From Amycolatopsis arida (lineage in GTDB: Bacteria > Actinomycetota > Actinomycetes > Mycobacteriales > Pseudonocardiaceae), in NCBI RefSeq assembly GCF_900115565.1, contig NZ_FOWW01000004.1, positions 434,001 to 498,000 of the forward strand: a stretch of 64,000 bases of DNA. Direction: 5' to 3'. Shown here one piece after another: positions 8,586 to 16,394 of the stretch (position 1 is its first letter; each line of letters starts with the position of its first letter). The notes under the pieces were generated by a model. That model saw only the letters and a list, made by a program, of their open reading frames with translations, did not search any database and had not been told where the DNA came from. The position numbers and the translations under genes were made by a program.

Positions 8586-9074
8586 ATGACGGGAGATCCC
8601 GGAGTGGACGCGTTGATCCAGCAGTGGGCGGCCGAGCGCGAGCAGAGCGCGGAGGACCGGGAGATCCACCAGATCGCCTCGGCGTGGTTGGCCGACGCCC
8701 CGGCGGCGGCTCCGGGCATCCCCGGCCAGCGGGAGCGCACCGGCGCGAACGGCTGGGTCAGGGTCGACTCCGCGGACCCGTCCTACGTCGCGGCCATGCG
8801 CCGCAGGCTGCCCGAGGTGCCCTACGACCTGCTCGCGGCGGCCGCGGGCTGGTGGCAGATGATCGGTGACGTCACCGAGGCCGAGGCCTGGTGGGACGCC
8901 GGGATCAGCCCGCTGGACCAGCGGGCGCTGGACTACCGCGCCGCCGGGCTCACCCCCGCCGACCTCGGTCGGCGGCTCGGGCCGCTGACCGTGCTGGAGC
9001 ACCTGCGCCGCGGGAGCGCGCCGGCGTGGTGCGTCGCCCGGCTGTCCCGCCAGCGGAAGGACGCCGCGAGCTGA
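8586..9074 (+). CDS. Hypothetical protein, 162 aa
   Basis: ATG 8586 follows AAGGAGG at a 4-6 base spacing, which is a strong start; the open frame extends upstream without comparable support. The product is soluble and rich in Trp (WQMIGDVTEAEAWWDAG). The second half (ALDYRAAGLTPADLGRRLGPLTVLEHLRRG) has the look of a short helix-turn-helix or helical bundle, but I do not recognise the family. No signal peptide or membrane span is visible. It stands alone between terminated units, so context gives no function. Confidence 0.6.
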   Translation: MTGDPGVDALIQQWAAEREQSAEDREIHQIASAWLADAPAAAPGIPGQRERTGANGWVRVDSADPSYVAAMRRRLPEVPYDLLAAAAGWWQMIGDVTEAEAWWDAGISPLDQRALDYRAAGLTPADLGRRLGPLTVLEHLRRGSAPAWCVARLSRQRKDAAS

Positions 9075-9246
9075 GCCGACCGGTGCCGGGGTGCCGGCAC
9101 GGCACCGGCGGGACCGGCGGCCGTAACGCCACGCCGCACGGCGTCGTTGTGCTGATGACAGCGTCGGCGTGGTGGTGACACCCCGGCATCGGTTCGACAG
9201 GCCCGGTCGCGGGCCCGGTCTCGAAAGGCACCGCTTGTTGCACGGT

Positions 9247-10251
9247 ATGTCCGAGCGCCCCGAGCCCGTCGGCGAGAGTCACGACGGCATCCCCGTGACC
9301 AATGTGATCACGGAGGCCTCCCCCGCCGATGGTGGTGCGGCCGTCCCCGGGGCCACCCGGACGGAACGGAGCCCGCGGCGGGGCATGGCCGCCGCGGGGC
9401 GGCTGGCCGTCGTCGTGTCCGTGCTCGCCGCGGCCGGGGGCGGGGTCTGGCTGGTCGGCAGGGCGGCCACCCCCGAGGCCGGACCCACGACCACCGAGAT
9501 CCCGGCGCTCGAGGTGGCGGCGGCGCCGGTGGAGCCGGGCAGCGTCGCACCGGTGAGCAACACGCTCGACCGTCCGGCCGCGGGCGGTGAGACCGGGCCG
9601 GCGCCGGCGCGTCCCGGCCCGGCGACACTGGCCGAGTGGGCCGACCGGGCGGCGCCCGTGGTGGGTGTCCCGGCGCGGGCGCTGCTCGCGTACGGCAACG
9701 CGGAGCTGGCGATGCGGGCCACGCAGCCGGGCTGCCGGCTGTCCTGGGCCACGCTCGCCGGAATCGGCCGGATCGAGTCCAACCACGGCCGCTACGGCGG
9801 CGCGGAGCTGGGTGCGGACGGCCGGCCGTCGAAGCCGATCATCGGGGTGCCGCTGAACGGCTCGCCGGGCGTGAAGGCGATCGCCGACACCGACGGCGGG
9901 CAGCTCGACGGCGACGTGCCCAGCCCAGCAAGCGGCGAGGACGACGACGGCGGGCAGCTCGACGGCGACACCACCCACGACAGGGCGGTGGGGCCGATGC
10001 AGTTCATCCCGAGCACGTGGGCGCGCTACGCGGCCGACGGGGACGGCGACGGCAGGGGCGACCCGCACCAGATTGACGACGCCGCGCTGGCGGCGGCCCG
10101 CTACCTGTGCGTGGGCGGGCGGGACATGGCCAGCGCGCAGGGCTGGTGGTCGGGCATCCTGTCGTACAACAACTCGGTGGAGTACGCGCAGAAGGTGTTC
10201 GCCCTCGCCGACGGCTACGCCAAGTCCGCCCAGGCGGTCCACCCCGGCTGA
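9247..10251 (+). CDS. Membrane-anchored lytic transglycosylase-like protein (MltB/SLT_2 type)
   Basis: 334 residues from ATG 9247. Cytoplasmic N-terminus of about 45 residues, one membrane span (LAVVVSVLAAAGGGVWLVG), an Ala/Pro-rich linker, then the extracytoplasmic transglycosylase domain: IGRIESNHGRYGG with the probable catalytic Glu near residue 177, VGPMQFIPSTWARYAADGDGD and YNNSVEYAQKVF. The enzyme would cleave peptidoglycan glycan strands, forming anhydromuramyl ends. The segment DGGQLDGD occurs twice 18 residues apart (DNA copies at 9892-9915 and 9946-9969, identical over 24 bp), so an in-frame 54-bp duplication has widened a loop between the catalytic Glu and the MQFIPSTW motif. The gene looks monocistronic. 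Confidence 0.82.
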   Translation: MSERPEPVGESHDGIPVTNVITEASPADGGAAVPGATRTERSPRRGMAAAGRLAVVVSVLAAAGGGVWLVGRAATPEAGPTTTEIPALEVAAAPVEPGSVAPVSNTLDRPAAGGETGPAPARPGPATLAEWADRAAPVVGVPARALLAYGNAELAMRATQPGCRLSWATLAGIGRIESNHGRYGGAELGADGRPSKPIIGVPLNGSPGVKAIADTDGGQLDGDVPSPASGEDDDGGQLDGDTTHDRAVGPMQFIPSTWARYAADGDGDGRGDPHQIDDAALAAARYLCVGGRDMASAQGWWSGILSYNNSVEYAQKVFALADGYAKSAQAVHPG

Positions 10252-10286
10252 GCCGCCGCCGGTGGGCCGGGTGCTAGCGTCGAGGT

Positions 10287-10724
10287 GTGCGTGACAGCTC
10301 CGTCCTGGCCCGCAGGCTCGCCATCGTCACGGTGTGCCTGACGAGTCTGGTGCTCTGCTGCGGGCTCGCCTGGTGGCAGTGGGAGCGGTTCTCCTCCGCG
10401 GGTGGCACCTTCCAGAACCTCGGCTACGTGCTGCAGTGGCCGCTGTTCGGGCTGTTCCCCATCTTCGTGTTCTGGCGGATGCGCCAGCTGCGCCGCCGCG
10501 CCGAGCAGCACGGCGCCGGGCAGCACGGCACCGGGCAGCCGGCGAGCGGCCGCGCCGAGTGGGGCCGCCGGCCGGCAAACGTGCCGGCGCCGAGGCCCGC
10601 CCCGGCGCCGGCGACCCGGCCCGCACCTCCCGCCGGCGAGCAGGACGACACCGACGACGAGTTGGCCGCGTACAACCGCTACCTCGCCGAGCTGCACCGG
10701 CGCGACCAGCGGCGCAACTCCTGA
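10287..10724 (+). CDS. Hypothetical two-span membrane protein
   Basis: 145 residues from GTG 10287. Two hydrophobic spans (AIVTVCLTSLVLCCGLAWW and LGYVLQWPLFGLFPIFVFW), then a basic RMRQLRRR stop-transfer, a Gly/Ala/Pro-rich low-complexity linker and an acidic C-terminal stretch (DDTDDELAAYNRYLAELHRRD) typical of conserved actinobacterial membrane proteins of unknown role. The DUF3817 gene follows after 29 bp in the same direction, so the two are probably co-transcribed. Confidence 0.65.
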   Translation: MRDSSVLARRLAIVTVCLTSLVLCCGLAWWQWERFSSAGGTFQNLGYVLQWPLFGLFPIFVFWRMRQLRRRAEQHGAGQHGTGQPASGRAEWGRRPANVPAPRPAPAPATRPAPPAGEQDDTDDELAAYNRYLAELHRRDQRRNS

Positions 10725-10753
10725 CCACCGCACGAGAGGGGCCCGGCACCACC

Positions 10754-11113
10754 ATGTCCACCGAAACCGGACCGACCACCGGAACCGAACCCCGGACACC
10801 CACCCGGGTGTTGCGGGGAACGCTCACCCGCTTCCGGGTGGCCGCCTACGTCACCGGTGTCGGCCTGCTCGGCCTGTGCGCCGTCATGGTGATCCGCTAC
10901 GGCTTCGACAACCCCACCCCGTCGGCGGTCTACTCCCCGATCCACGGCGTGCTGTACATGATCTACCTGGTGCTCACCGTGGACCTCGCGATCAAGGCCC
11001 GCTGGTCGGTGAAGGGCGCGGTGCTCGTGCTGCTGGCCGGGTGCGTGCCGCTCGTCTCGTTCGTCGCCGAGCGCGCCGTCACCCGGCGGGTGCTGGCCGG
11101 TCGGAAGCTGTGA
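10754..11113 (+). CDS. DUF3817-family integral membrane protein
   Basis: 119 residues from ATG 10754. The pattern FRVAAYVTGVGLLGLCAVMV, then HGVLYMIYLVLTVDLAIKARW and VLVLLAGCVPLVSFVAE gives three membrane spans with the conserved HG and RW positions of the DUF3817 family, whose function is not known. Follows the two-span protein at 10287 closely. Its last 35 bases overlap the 3' end of the convergent aminopropyltransferase gene, so no terminator fits between them. Confidence 0.72.
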   Translation: MSTETGPTTGTEPRTPTRVLRGTLTRFRVAAYVTGVGLLGLCAVMVIRYGFDNPTPSAVYSPIHGVLYMIYLVLTVDLAIKARWSVKGAVLVLLAGCVPLVSFVAERAVTRRVLAGRKL

Positions 11114-11993
11114 CCCCGGAGCCGTCCACCCGCAGGCCGTGCGGCGGCACGGCGCCCCCGCGCAGCGCCTCGGCGTCCAGCGTCTCCGGACGGTAGCCGG
11201 CGGTCGGCAGCCGGCCCACCATCGTGCCCACCGGGTCGGCCAACCGGTCCACCCGGCCCGACAGGAACGCCCACTCGTGCTCGTCCGAGCCGAAGTACAC
11301 CACCGTGCCGAACACCTCGTGGAACCGCCGCCACGCGCCGCGCAGCGTCGTGTTGCGCCACAACGTCGGGCAGCCCGCCTGGCAGACCACCACCCCGCCC
11401 GGCGCCAGCACCCCGGCGCAGCGGCGCAGGAACTCCGTCCCGTACAGCCGGTTGTGCTGCGCGTCCTGATCCGTGGTCTCGTCGGGAAGGTCGATCACGA
11501 CCAGGTCGTAGCCGGCGTCGGACCCGGACGCCTCGGCGAGGAACGACCAGCCGTCCCGGTAGTGCACTCGTACCGGCCCCGTCCCGGCCTCGGCCACCGC
11601 GAGCTCGTCCGCCGTGTACCCGTAGGGCAGGTACTCGGCGCACGCGCGCACCGCGGCGCGGTCGATGTCCACGTGGTCCACGACGGCCGCGCCCTGCGCC
11701 ACCGCGAGCTGGCTCACCACGCCCTCGCTCGAGCCGACCACCAGCACCCGGCGCACCTGGTCGGCCAGCAGCATCGGCGGCACCATCAGCGCCTCGTGGT
11801 ACACGAGTTGGCTCAGCTCGCTGCTCTGCCGGTCGTCGTCGCAGAACAGGGTGACGCCGTGGGCGGTGCGGGCGATCACCACGTGCTGGTAGTCGGTGCG
11901 GGTGTCGAGCAGGACCTCGGACACCTCCCACGTCCGGGACAGGCCGGGGCCGAGCGGCTCGACGATCCGGGACAGGGCGCCGGTCTGGTTCAC
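11079..11993 (-). CDS. speE: Aminopropyltransferase (spermidine synthase-like), divergent motif I
   Basis: 304 residues, Rossmann methyltransferase-like fold. Visible family marks: CDDDRQSSELSQLVYHEALM (substrate site with Tyr-His), VDHVDIDRAAV (acidic end of strand beta2), and YDLVVIDLPDE, where synthases usually have D-[ST]-x-D-P. The AdoMet-binding loop reads VLVVGSSEGVVSQLA instead of the usual GGGDG or GGGEG, so the nucleotide site is altered. GTG start with AAGGAGG about 8 bases upstream. Last gene of a minus-strand run, 19 bp after speD and downstream of a group-III decarboxylase. It should transfer aminopropyl from decarboxylated AdoMet to a diamine; the product (spermidine or another polyamine) is open. 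Confidence 0.78.
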   Translation of the reverse strand: MNQTGALSRIVEPLGPGLSRTWEVSEVLLDTRTDYQHVVIARTAHGVTLFCDDDRQSSELSQLVYHEALMVPPMLLADQVRRVLVVGSSEGVVSQLAVAQGAAVVDHVDIDRAAVRACAEYLPYGYTADELAVAEAGTGPVRVHYRDGWSFLAEASGSDAGYDLVVIDLPDETTDQDAQHNRLYGTEFLRRCAGVLAPGGVVVCQAGCPTLWRNTTLRGAWRRFHEVFGTVVYFGSDEHEWAFLSGRVDRLADPVGTMVGRLPTAGYRPETLDAEALRGGAVPPHGLRVDGSGVTASDRPAPAG

Positions 11994-12012
11994 GCCTCCT
12001 CCTTCTCGGGTC

Positions 12013-12399
12013 TCAGGTGTGGGCCGGTTGCCGGCCGCGGGCGACCGTGGACATCCGCACCGACGTCGTCCGCAACGCCGTCGCGAGCAGCCGCACGGCG
12101 TGCTCGGGGTCCGCCCGGTCGCCGCAGGTGAACACGTCCACGAACACGGCCCCGATCTCGGGGTAGGTGTGCACCGAGGCGTGCGACTCGGCGAGCAGGG
12201 CGAGCACGGTGACCCCCTGCGGCTCGAACCGGTGCCCCACGACCTCGCACACGGTCGCGCCCGCCTCGGTCAGCGTGTCGGCGAGCGTTCCGCGCAGGAA
12301 CGACAGGTCGTCGAGCAGGTCCGGCTCGATGCCGTCCAGCTCGGCGAACGTGTGCCGCCCCGCGAACTCACCGATCGGCCGGCGTTCCAGCTCCGGCAC
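12013..12399 (-). CDS. speD: S-adenosylmethionine decarboxylase proenzyme
   Basis: 128-residue class 1 bacterial AdoMet decarboxylase, which supplies the aminopropyl donor for polyamine synthesis. LAESHASVHTYPE carries the self-cleavage point (Glu-Ser bond, Ser becoming pyruvoyl), with the expected acid/base Cys in VFTCGDRA. GTG start at 12399 has GGGAGG upstream with good spacing. It overlaps the end of the decarboxylase gene by 32 bp and speE follows after 19 bp, so translation of the three is probably coupled. Both halves of the polyamine pathway (diamine formation and aminopropyl transfer) are therefore adjacent. Confidence 0.9.
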   Translation of the reverse strand: MPELERRPIGEFAGRHTFAELDGIEPDLLDDLSFLRGTLADTLTEAGATVCEVVGHRFEPQGVTVLALLAESHASVHTYPEIGAVFVDVFTCGDRADPEHAVRLLATALRTTSVRMSTVARGRQPAHT

Positions 12400-13567
12400 T
12401 GATCAACCTCCCTCCCAGTAGACAGTACGTACGCAGTGGTTCGATGCCGTTGAACGCCACCGAGGAGTAGCTGGCGGTGTAGGCGCCGGTGTTGCGCAGG
12501 TCCAGCCGGTGGCCCGCGCGCAGCGCCAGCGGCAGCCGGTACGGCGTGCGCTGGTAGAGCACGTCGTCGCCGTCACAGGTGGGACCGGCGAGTACCACGG
12601 GGCCGTCCCCGTCCCCGTCGACGTCGACCGGCTCGACAGGGTAGGTGATCGCCTCGTTCTCGGTCTCCGCGAGTCCGTTGTACCGGCCGATGTCGAGGTA
12701 GACCCAGCGCCGCGGGTCGGCGGGCGAGCGCTGGGTGACCAGCACCACCTCGGCGCGGATCAGGCCGGCCTCGGCGACGACGGCCCGGCCCGGCTCCAGC
12801 GCCAGCTCCGGAGGGTCGGTGAAGTGGGCGCGCAGCGCCGCGTCGATCCGCGCGGCGTACTCGGCGAGGTCGGGCGCCGGGCCGGTGTAGGGCACGGCGA
12901 AGCCGCCGCCGACGTTGAGCCGGCGCACCGGGACGCCCCGCTCCGCGGCCGCGGCCGCCACCCGGCCGGCGGCCGCGATCGCGACCTCCCACGCGGAGGC
13001 GTCGAGCTGCTGGGAGCCGACGTGGAAGGCCAGGCCCAGCGGGTCGAGGCCGAGGTCGGCAGCGCGGACCAGGAGGTCGGCGGCGCGCTCCGGCGGGCAG
13101 CCGAACTTCTGCCCGAACGGGGTCACCGAGTCCGGCGAGTCGGTGAGCAGCCGCACCGACACGGCCGCACCGGGGGCGTGCTCGGCGACGTTGGCCACGT
13201 CGGACTCGGCGTCGCAGACGAACTCGCGCACCCCGCGCGCCGCGGCCAGCGCGATCGCCGACGGCTTCTTGATCGGGTTGCCGTAGGACAGCGCCGCCGG
13301 GGCCGCGCCGCGGTCGAGGCACAGGTCGATCTCACCGGGGCTGGCCACGTCGAAGCCGGTCCCCGCGGCCACCAGCGCGTCGACGACCGCGGGCTCCGGG
13401 TTGGCCTTGACCGCGTACAGCACGCGGGCGCCGGGGAACGCGCCGGTCAGCGCACGGTAGCGGTCCAGCACGGTGTCGACGTCGATCACCAGGCACGGGG
13501 TCGGCGGGTCGTGGTCGGCCAGGAACCGGCGGATCCGGTGCGGCGTGTCCGTCAGTGTGTTCGTCAC
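12368..13567 (-). CDS. Group-III PLP ornithine/lysine decarboxylase
   Basis: 399 residues, alanine-racemase fold. VLYAVKANPEP holds the PLP-binding Lys near residue 57, FHVGSQQ and GGGFAVPY are the PLP phosphate region, EPGRAVVAEAG follows, and GPTCDGDDVL carries the catalytic Cys/Asp pair supplied across the dimer. It decarboxylates ornithine (putrescine) or lysine (cadaverine); the specificity helix cannot be judged by eye. The GTG start at 13567 is the one giving the family N-terminus; its ribosome binding site is weak. It lies 14 bp behind the SSS symporter and overlaps speD by 32 bp. Context favours ornithine as substrate, since speD and speE follow. Confidence 0.85.
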   Translation of the reverse strand: MTNTLTDTPHRIRRFLADHDPPTPCLVIDVDTVLDRYRALTGAFPGARVLYAVKANPEPAVVDALVAAGTGFDVASPGEIDLCLDRGAAPAALSYGNPIKKPSAIALAAARGVREFVCDAESDVANVAEHAPGAAVSVRLLTDSPDSVTPFGQKFGCPPERAADLLVRAADLGLDPLGLAFHVGSQQLDASAWEVAIAAAGRVAAAAAERGVPVRRLNVGGGFAVPYTGPAPDLAEYAARIDAALRAHFTDPPELALEPGRAVVAEAGLIRAEVVLVTQRSPADPRRWVYLDIGRYNGLAETENEAITYPVEPVDVDGDGDGPVVLAGPTCDGDDVLYQRTPYRLPLALRAGHRLDLRNTGAYTASYSSVAFNGIEPLRTYCLLGGRLISAGAGTPADR

Positions 13568-13581
13568 GGCCACCGAGGGTC

Positions 13582-15162
13582 TCAGGCGCCGATCCCGGTC
13601 AACGACCGGACCTCCATCTCGGCCCGCCGGCGCGGGTCGGCCCCGTCCCGCCCGACGAGGGTGCCCAGGAAGCCGCACAGGAAGGAGAACGGGATGGACA
13701 CCAGACCCGGGTTCTTCAGCGGGAACCAGTGGAAGTCGACACCGGGGAAGATCGAGTCCGGGGCGCCGGACACCACCGGGGAGAACAGCACGAGCACCAG
13801 GCACGCGCCCAGCCCGCCGTAGATCCCCCACAGCGTGCCGGTGGTGTTGAACCGCCGCCAGAACAGCGTGTACAGCAACGTCGACAGGTTCGCCGACGCC
13901 GCGACGGCGAACGCCAGCGCCACCAGGAACGCGATGTTCTGCCCCTTGGCGAGGACACCGCCGACGATGGACAGCACGCCGACGACGATCGCGGTGACCC
14001 TGGCGACGCGGACCTCGGCGACCGGGTGGGCGACCCCGCGCTTCACCACGTTGGCGTACACGTCGTGGGCGAACGACGCCGACGCGGTGATGGTCAGCCC
14101 GGCCACCACGGCGAGGATGGTCGCGAACGCGACCGCGGAGACCACCCCGAGCAGCACCGTGCCACCGATCCGCAGGGCCAGCAGCGGCGCGGCCGAGTTC
14201 TCCCCGCCGGGCGCCGCGGTGATGGCCTCCGCGCCGACCAGCGCGGCCGCGCCGTAGCCGATGACCAGCGTGCACAGGTAGAACACGAACATGCACCCGG
14301 TGGCCCAGACCACCGATCGGCGGGCCTCGCGGGCGTTCGGCACGGTGTAGAAGCGCATGAGCACGTGCGGCAGCGCCGCGGCGCCGAGGATGAGCGCCAC
14401 CGACAGCGACACGAAGTCGAGCTTGCTGGTGTCGTTGGCGCCGTAGAGCCCGCCGGGCTCGAGCAGGGCCTCGCCCATCGGGCTGTTGTCGGCCGCCGCG
14501 CCGAGCAGCGCGGACAGGCTGAAGCCGAACTTGCCGAGCAGGAAGACGGTGATGAACACCACGCTCAGGATGAGCATGGTGGCCTTGATGATCTGCACCC
14601 ACGTGGTGCCCTTCATCCCGCCGACCAGCACGTAGAGCACCATCACCAGGCCGACGCCGGCGATGACCAGCGACTGCCCGAACCCGCTGTCGACGTCCAG
14701 CAGCAACGCCACCAGCCCGCCCGCGCCGGCCATCTGCGCGAGCATGTAGAAGAACGAGATCACCAGGGTGGAGGTGGCCGCCGCGGCCCGCACTGGTCGC
14801 TGCCGCATCCGGAAGCTCAGCACGTCGCCCATCGTGAAGCGGCCGGTGTTGCGCAGCAGCTCGGCGATCAGCAGCAGGTCGACCAGCCAGGCGACGAGGA
14901 AGCCGATCGAGTACAGGAAGCCGTCGTATCCGTGCACGGCGATGGCGCCGGCGATGCCGAGGAACGACGCGGCGGACAGGAAGTCACCGGACAGGGCGAT
15001 GCCGTTCTGCCGGCCGGTGAACACGCTGCCCGCGGCGTAGTAGTCGGCCGTCGTGCTGTTGCGCGTGCTCACCCGGTAGACGACGTAGAGGGTGATCGCG
15101 ACGAACAGCCCGAAGACGGCGACGTTCAGCAGCGGGTCGCCGGCGGCGAGGTCGGCCGGCAT
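13582..15162 (-). CDS. Sodium:solute symporter (SSS family, ActP/MctC-like)
   Basis: 526 residues with about 13 membrane spans. Conserved SSS features: TTADYYAAGSVFTGRQNGIALSGDFLSAASFLG near the N-terminus, GGMKGTTWVQIIKATML, and LPHVLMRFYTVPNAREARRS. These are the marks of the acetate/pyruvate/propionate permease branch. The ATG overlaps the TGA of the DUF485 gene (TGATG), the classic arrangement for this two-part transport system. Unusually, the 3' neighbour is an ornithine/lysine decarboxylase only 14 bp away, followed by speD and speE, so the transported solute could be a monocarboxylate or something linked to polyamine metabolism. The extended frame upstream of 15162 overlaps the DUF485 gene and is not used. 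Confidence 0.88.
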   Translation of the reverse strand: MPADLAAGDPLLNVAVFGLFVAITLYVVYRVSTRNSTTADYYAAGSVFTGRQNGIALSGDFLSAASFLGIAGAIAVHGYDGFLYSIGFLVAWLVDLLLIAELLRNTGRFTMGDVLSFRMRQRPVRAAAATSTLVISFFYMLAQMAGAGGLVALLLDVDSGFGQSLVIAGVGLVMVLYVLVGGMKGTTWVQIIKATMLILSVVFITVFLLGKFGFSLSALLGAAADNSPMGEALLEPGGLYGANDTSKLDFVSLSVALILGAAALPHVLMRFYTVPNAREARRSVVWATGCMFVFYLCTLVIGYGAAALVGAEAITAAPGGENSAAPLLALRIGGTVLLGVVSAVAFATILAVVAGLTITASASFAHDVYANVVKRGVAHPVAEVRVARVTAIVVGVLSIVGGVLAKGQNIAFLVALAFAVAASANLSTLLYTLFWRRFNTTGTLWGIYGGLGACLVLVLFSPVVSGAPDSIFPGVDFHWFPLKNPGLVSIPFSFLCGFLGTLVGRDGADPRRRAEMEVRSLTGIGA

Positions 15163-15617
15163 CAGTCGGCTCCCTCCGCCCGGTACCGGACCTCCGCCCG
15201 ACACCGGATCTCGGCCACCGCGGGGTCGATCCGCCGGCGGGCGAAGCGCAGGTAGCCGGCGGTGATCGCGAGGGTGGAGGCGAACTGCAGCAGGCCCAGC
15301 ACGATGCCGACGTTGACCGCACCGACCACCTTGGTGCTCATCAGGTCGTGCGCGAACGCGGCGAGCAGCACGTAGCACAGGTACCAGGCCAGGAACAGCA
15401 GGCTCATCGGGAAGACGAACCGGCGCAGCCGGCGGCGCACCGCCACGAACTCGGGGCTGCGCCGGATCTCCTCGTAGTCGGGCCCCTCCCGCGGTGGCGC
15501 CGGATCCGCGACCGGCGCGGCCGCGGCGGGACGGTCCGGGGGTCCGGACACGGCCGGCAGACGCGTGGTCTGCTCCTGCGCCGTGCTGCCCGCGGGGGAG
15601 GGCGCGACCTCGGGCAT
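15162..15617 (-). CDS. DUF485 membrane protein, symporter partner
   Basis: 151 residues. A Pro/Ala-rich cytoplasmic N-terminus, then RSPEFVAVRRRLRRFVFPMSLLFLAWYLCYVLLAAFAHDLMSTKV, the DUF485 hallmark, with two membrane spans (second: GIVLGLLQFASTLAITAGYL). ATG 15617 has GGAGG 8 bases upstream. The stop overlaps the symporter start by one base. DUF485 proteins such as E. coli YjcH sit directly before ActP-type symporters and are thought to act with them. It is the first gene of the five-gene minus-strand run toward 11079. Confidence 0.85.
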   Translation of the reverse strand: MPEVAPSPAGSTAQEQTTRLPAVSGPPDRPAAAAPVADPAPPREGPDYEEIRRSPEFVAVRRRLRRFVFPMSLLFLAWYLCYVLLAAFAHDLMSTKVVGAVNVGIVLGLLQFASTLAITAGYLRFARRRIDPAVAEIRCRAEVRYRAEGAD

Positions 15618-16394
15618 GGGGAAGTCCTCCGCTGGCGTCGTGGCGTGGTACCGCTCGGGCGTGCCGCATCGTAGCGACGCGGCTCGACCGATCCGGGGAC
15701 GGGCTCGCCGGTGCGCCGTGAGTCCATGCGAGATGGGGTCGGGTGGGCATCGCCGCCGGTGCGGGCACGGCGCCGGAGGCGAAAACCGCTTACCGTTTCC
15801 GGCAAGATCGGGAGAGGAAGTGTCCTCCTCCTCCGGTTGCCGGCGGAGAACCACATCATCGGGGATACTTTTCGCCCACCTCCGCCCTGGTCGAGCACCC
15901 GCGGTGCGACTCGTCCGCCACCCGGCGGCCGCGCTAGGGCTAAGTGGGTGACCTGGCGGGCCGCGTGCCCGCGGATTCCGTAACCGAATTCGCGGGCAGG
16001 GCCGGCACCACCTGAATGAACGGCTTGAGAAAAGGTTCACAAATCCGTTTGTGCAGGTCAAAGCGCGAGCGTCGAGAGTAATTGTTTTCCACTCGATTGG
16101 TGTACGCTTCTTTGGCCACGTCGACCACTGTGATCGATACGGGTCGCGCCGGCGTCGGTGCCCGTGAAGCTGCACCGTGAACCTGCACGGGGAGGGTGCA
16201 CGACGCGGTTGCACGTGCACCGACGACCACGGCGCCGGGGGGGTTGAGCGACACGGGATGATGTGGTCACGGGCCTGACCGACGACCACGCACGCACCAT
16301 GGGTGAGAGGGACGGATCGCATGCGCGCCAGACCACGGACCACCGGCCGCACCGACCCTCGCGTACCGACCATGCCGGACAGGGAGTCACCTTC
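15618..16394. other. 777-bp divergent promoter region, DUF485 operon / conservon
   Basis: No gene is supported; the frames here lack coding bias. The stretch 16010-16140 is distinctly AT-richer than its surroundings and is the likely promoter zone of the conservon. The kinase frame is open back to 16263, so an N-terminal extension of up to 44 residues cannot be fully excluded, but residues there are His/Arg/Asp-rich and look untranslated. I see no clear palindromic operator. Confidence 0.5.

Noticed and set aside
9892-9969. Repeated units considered as a CRISPR-like array
   Set aside because: Only two copies, in frame within a coding domain; no spacer pattern and no cas genes.
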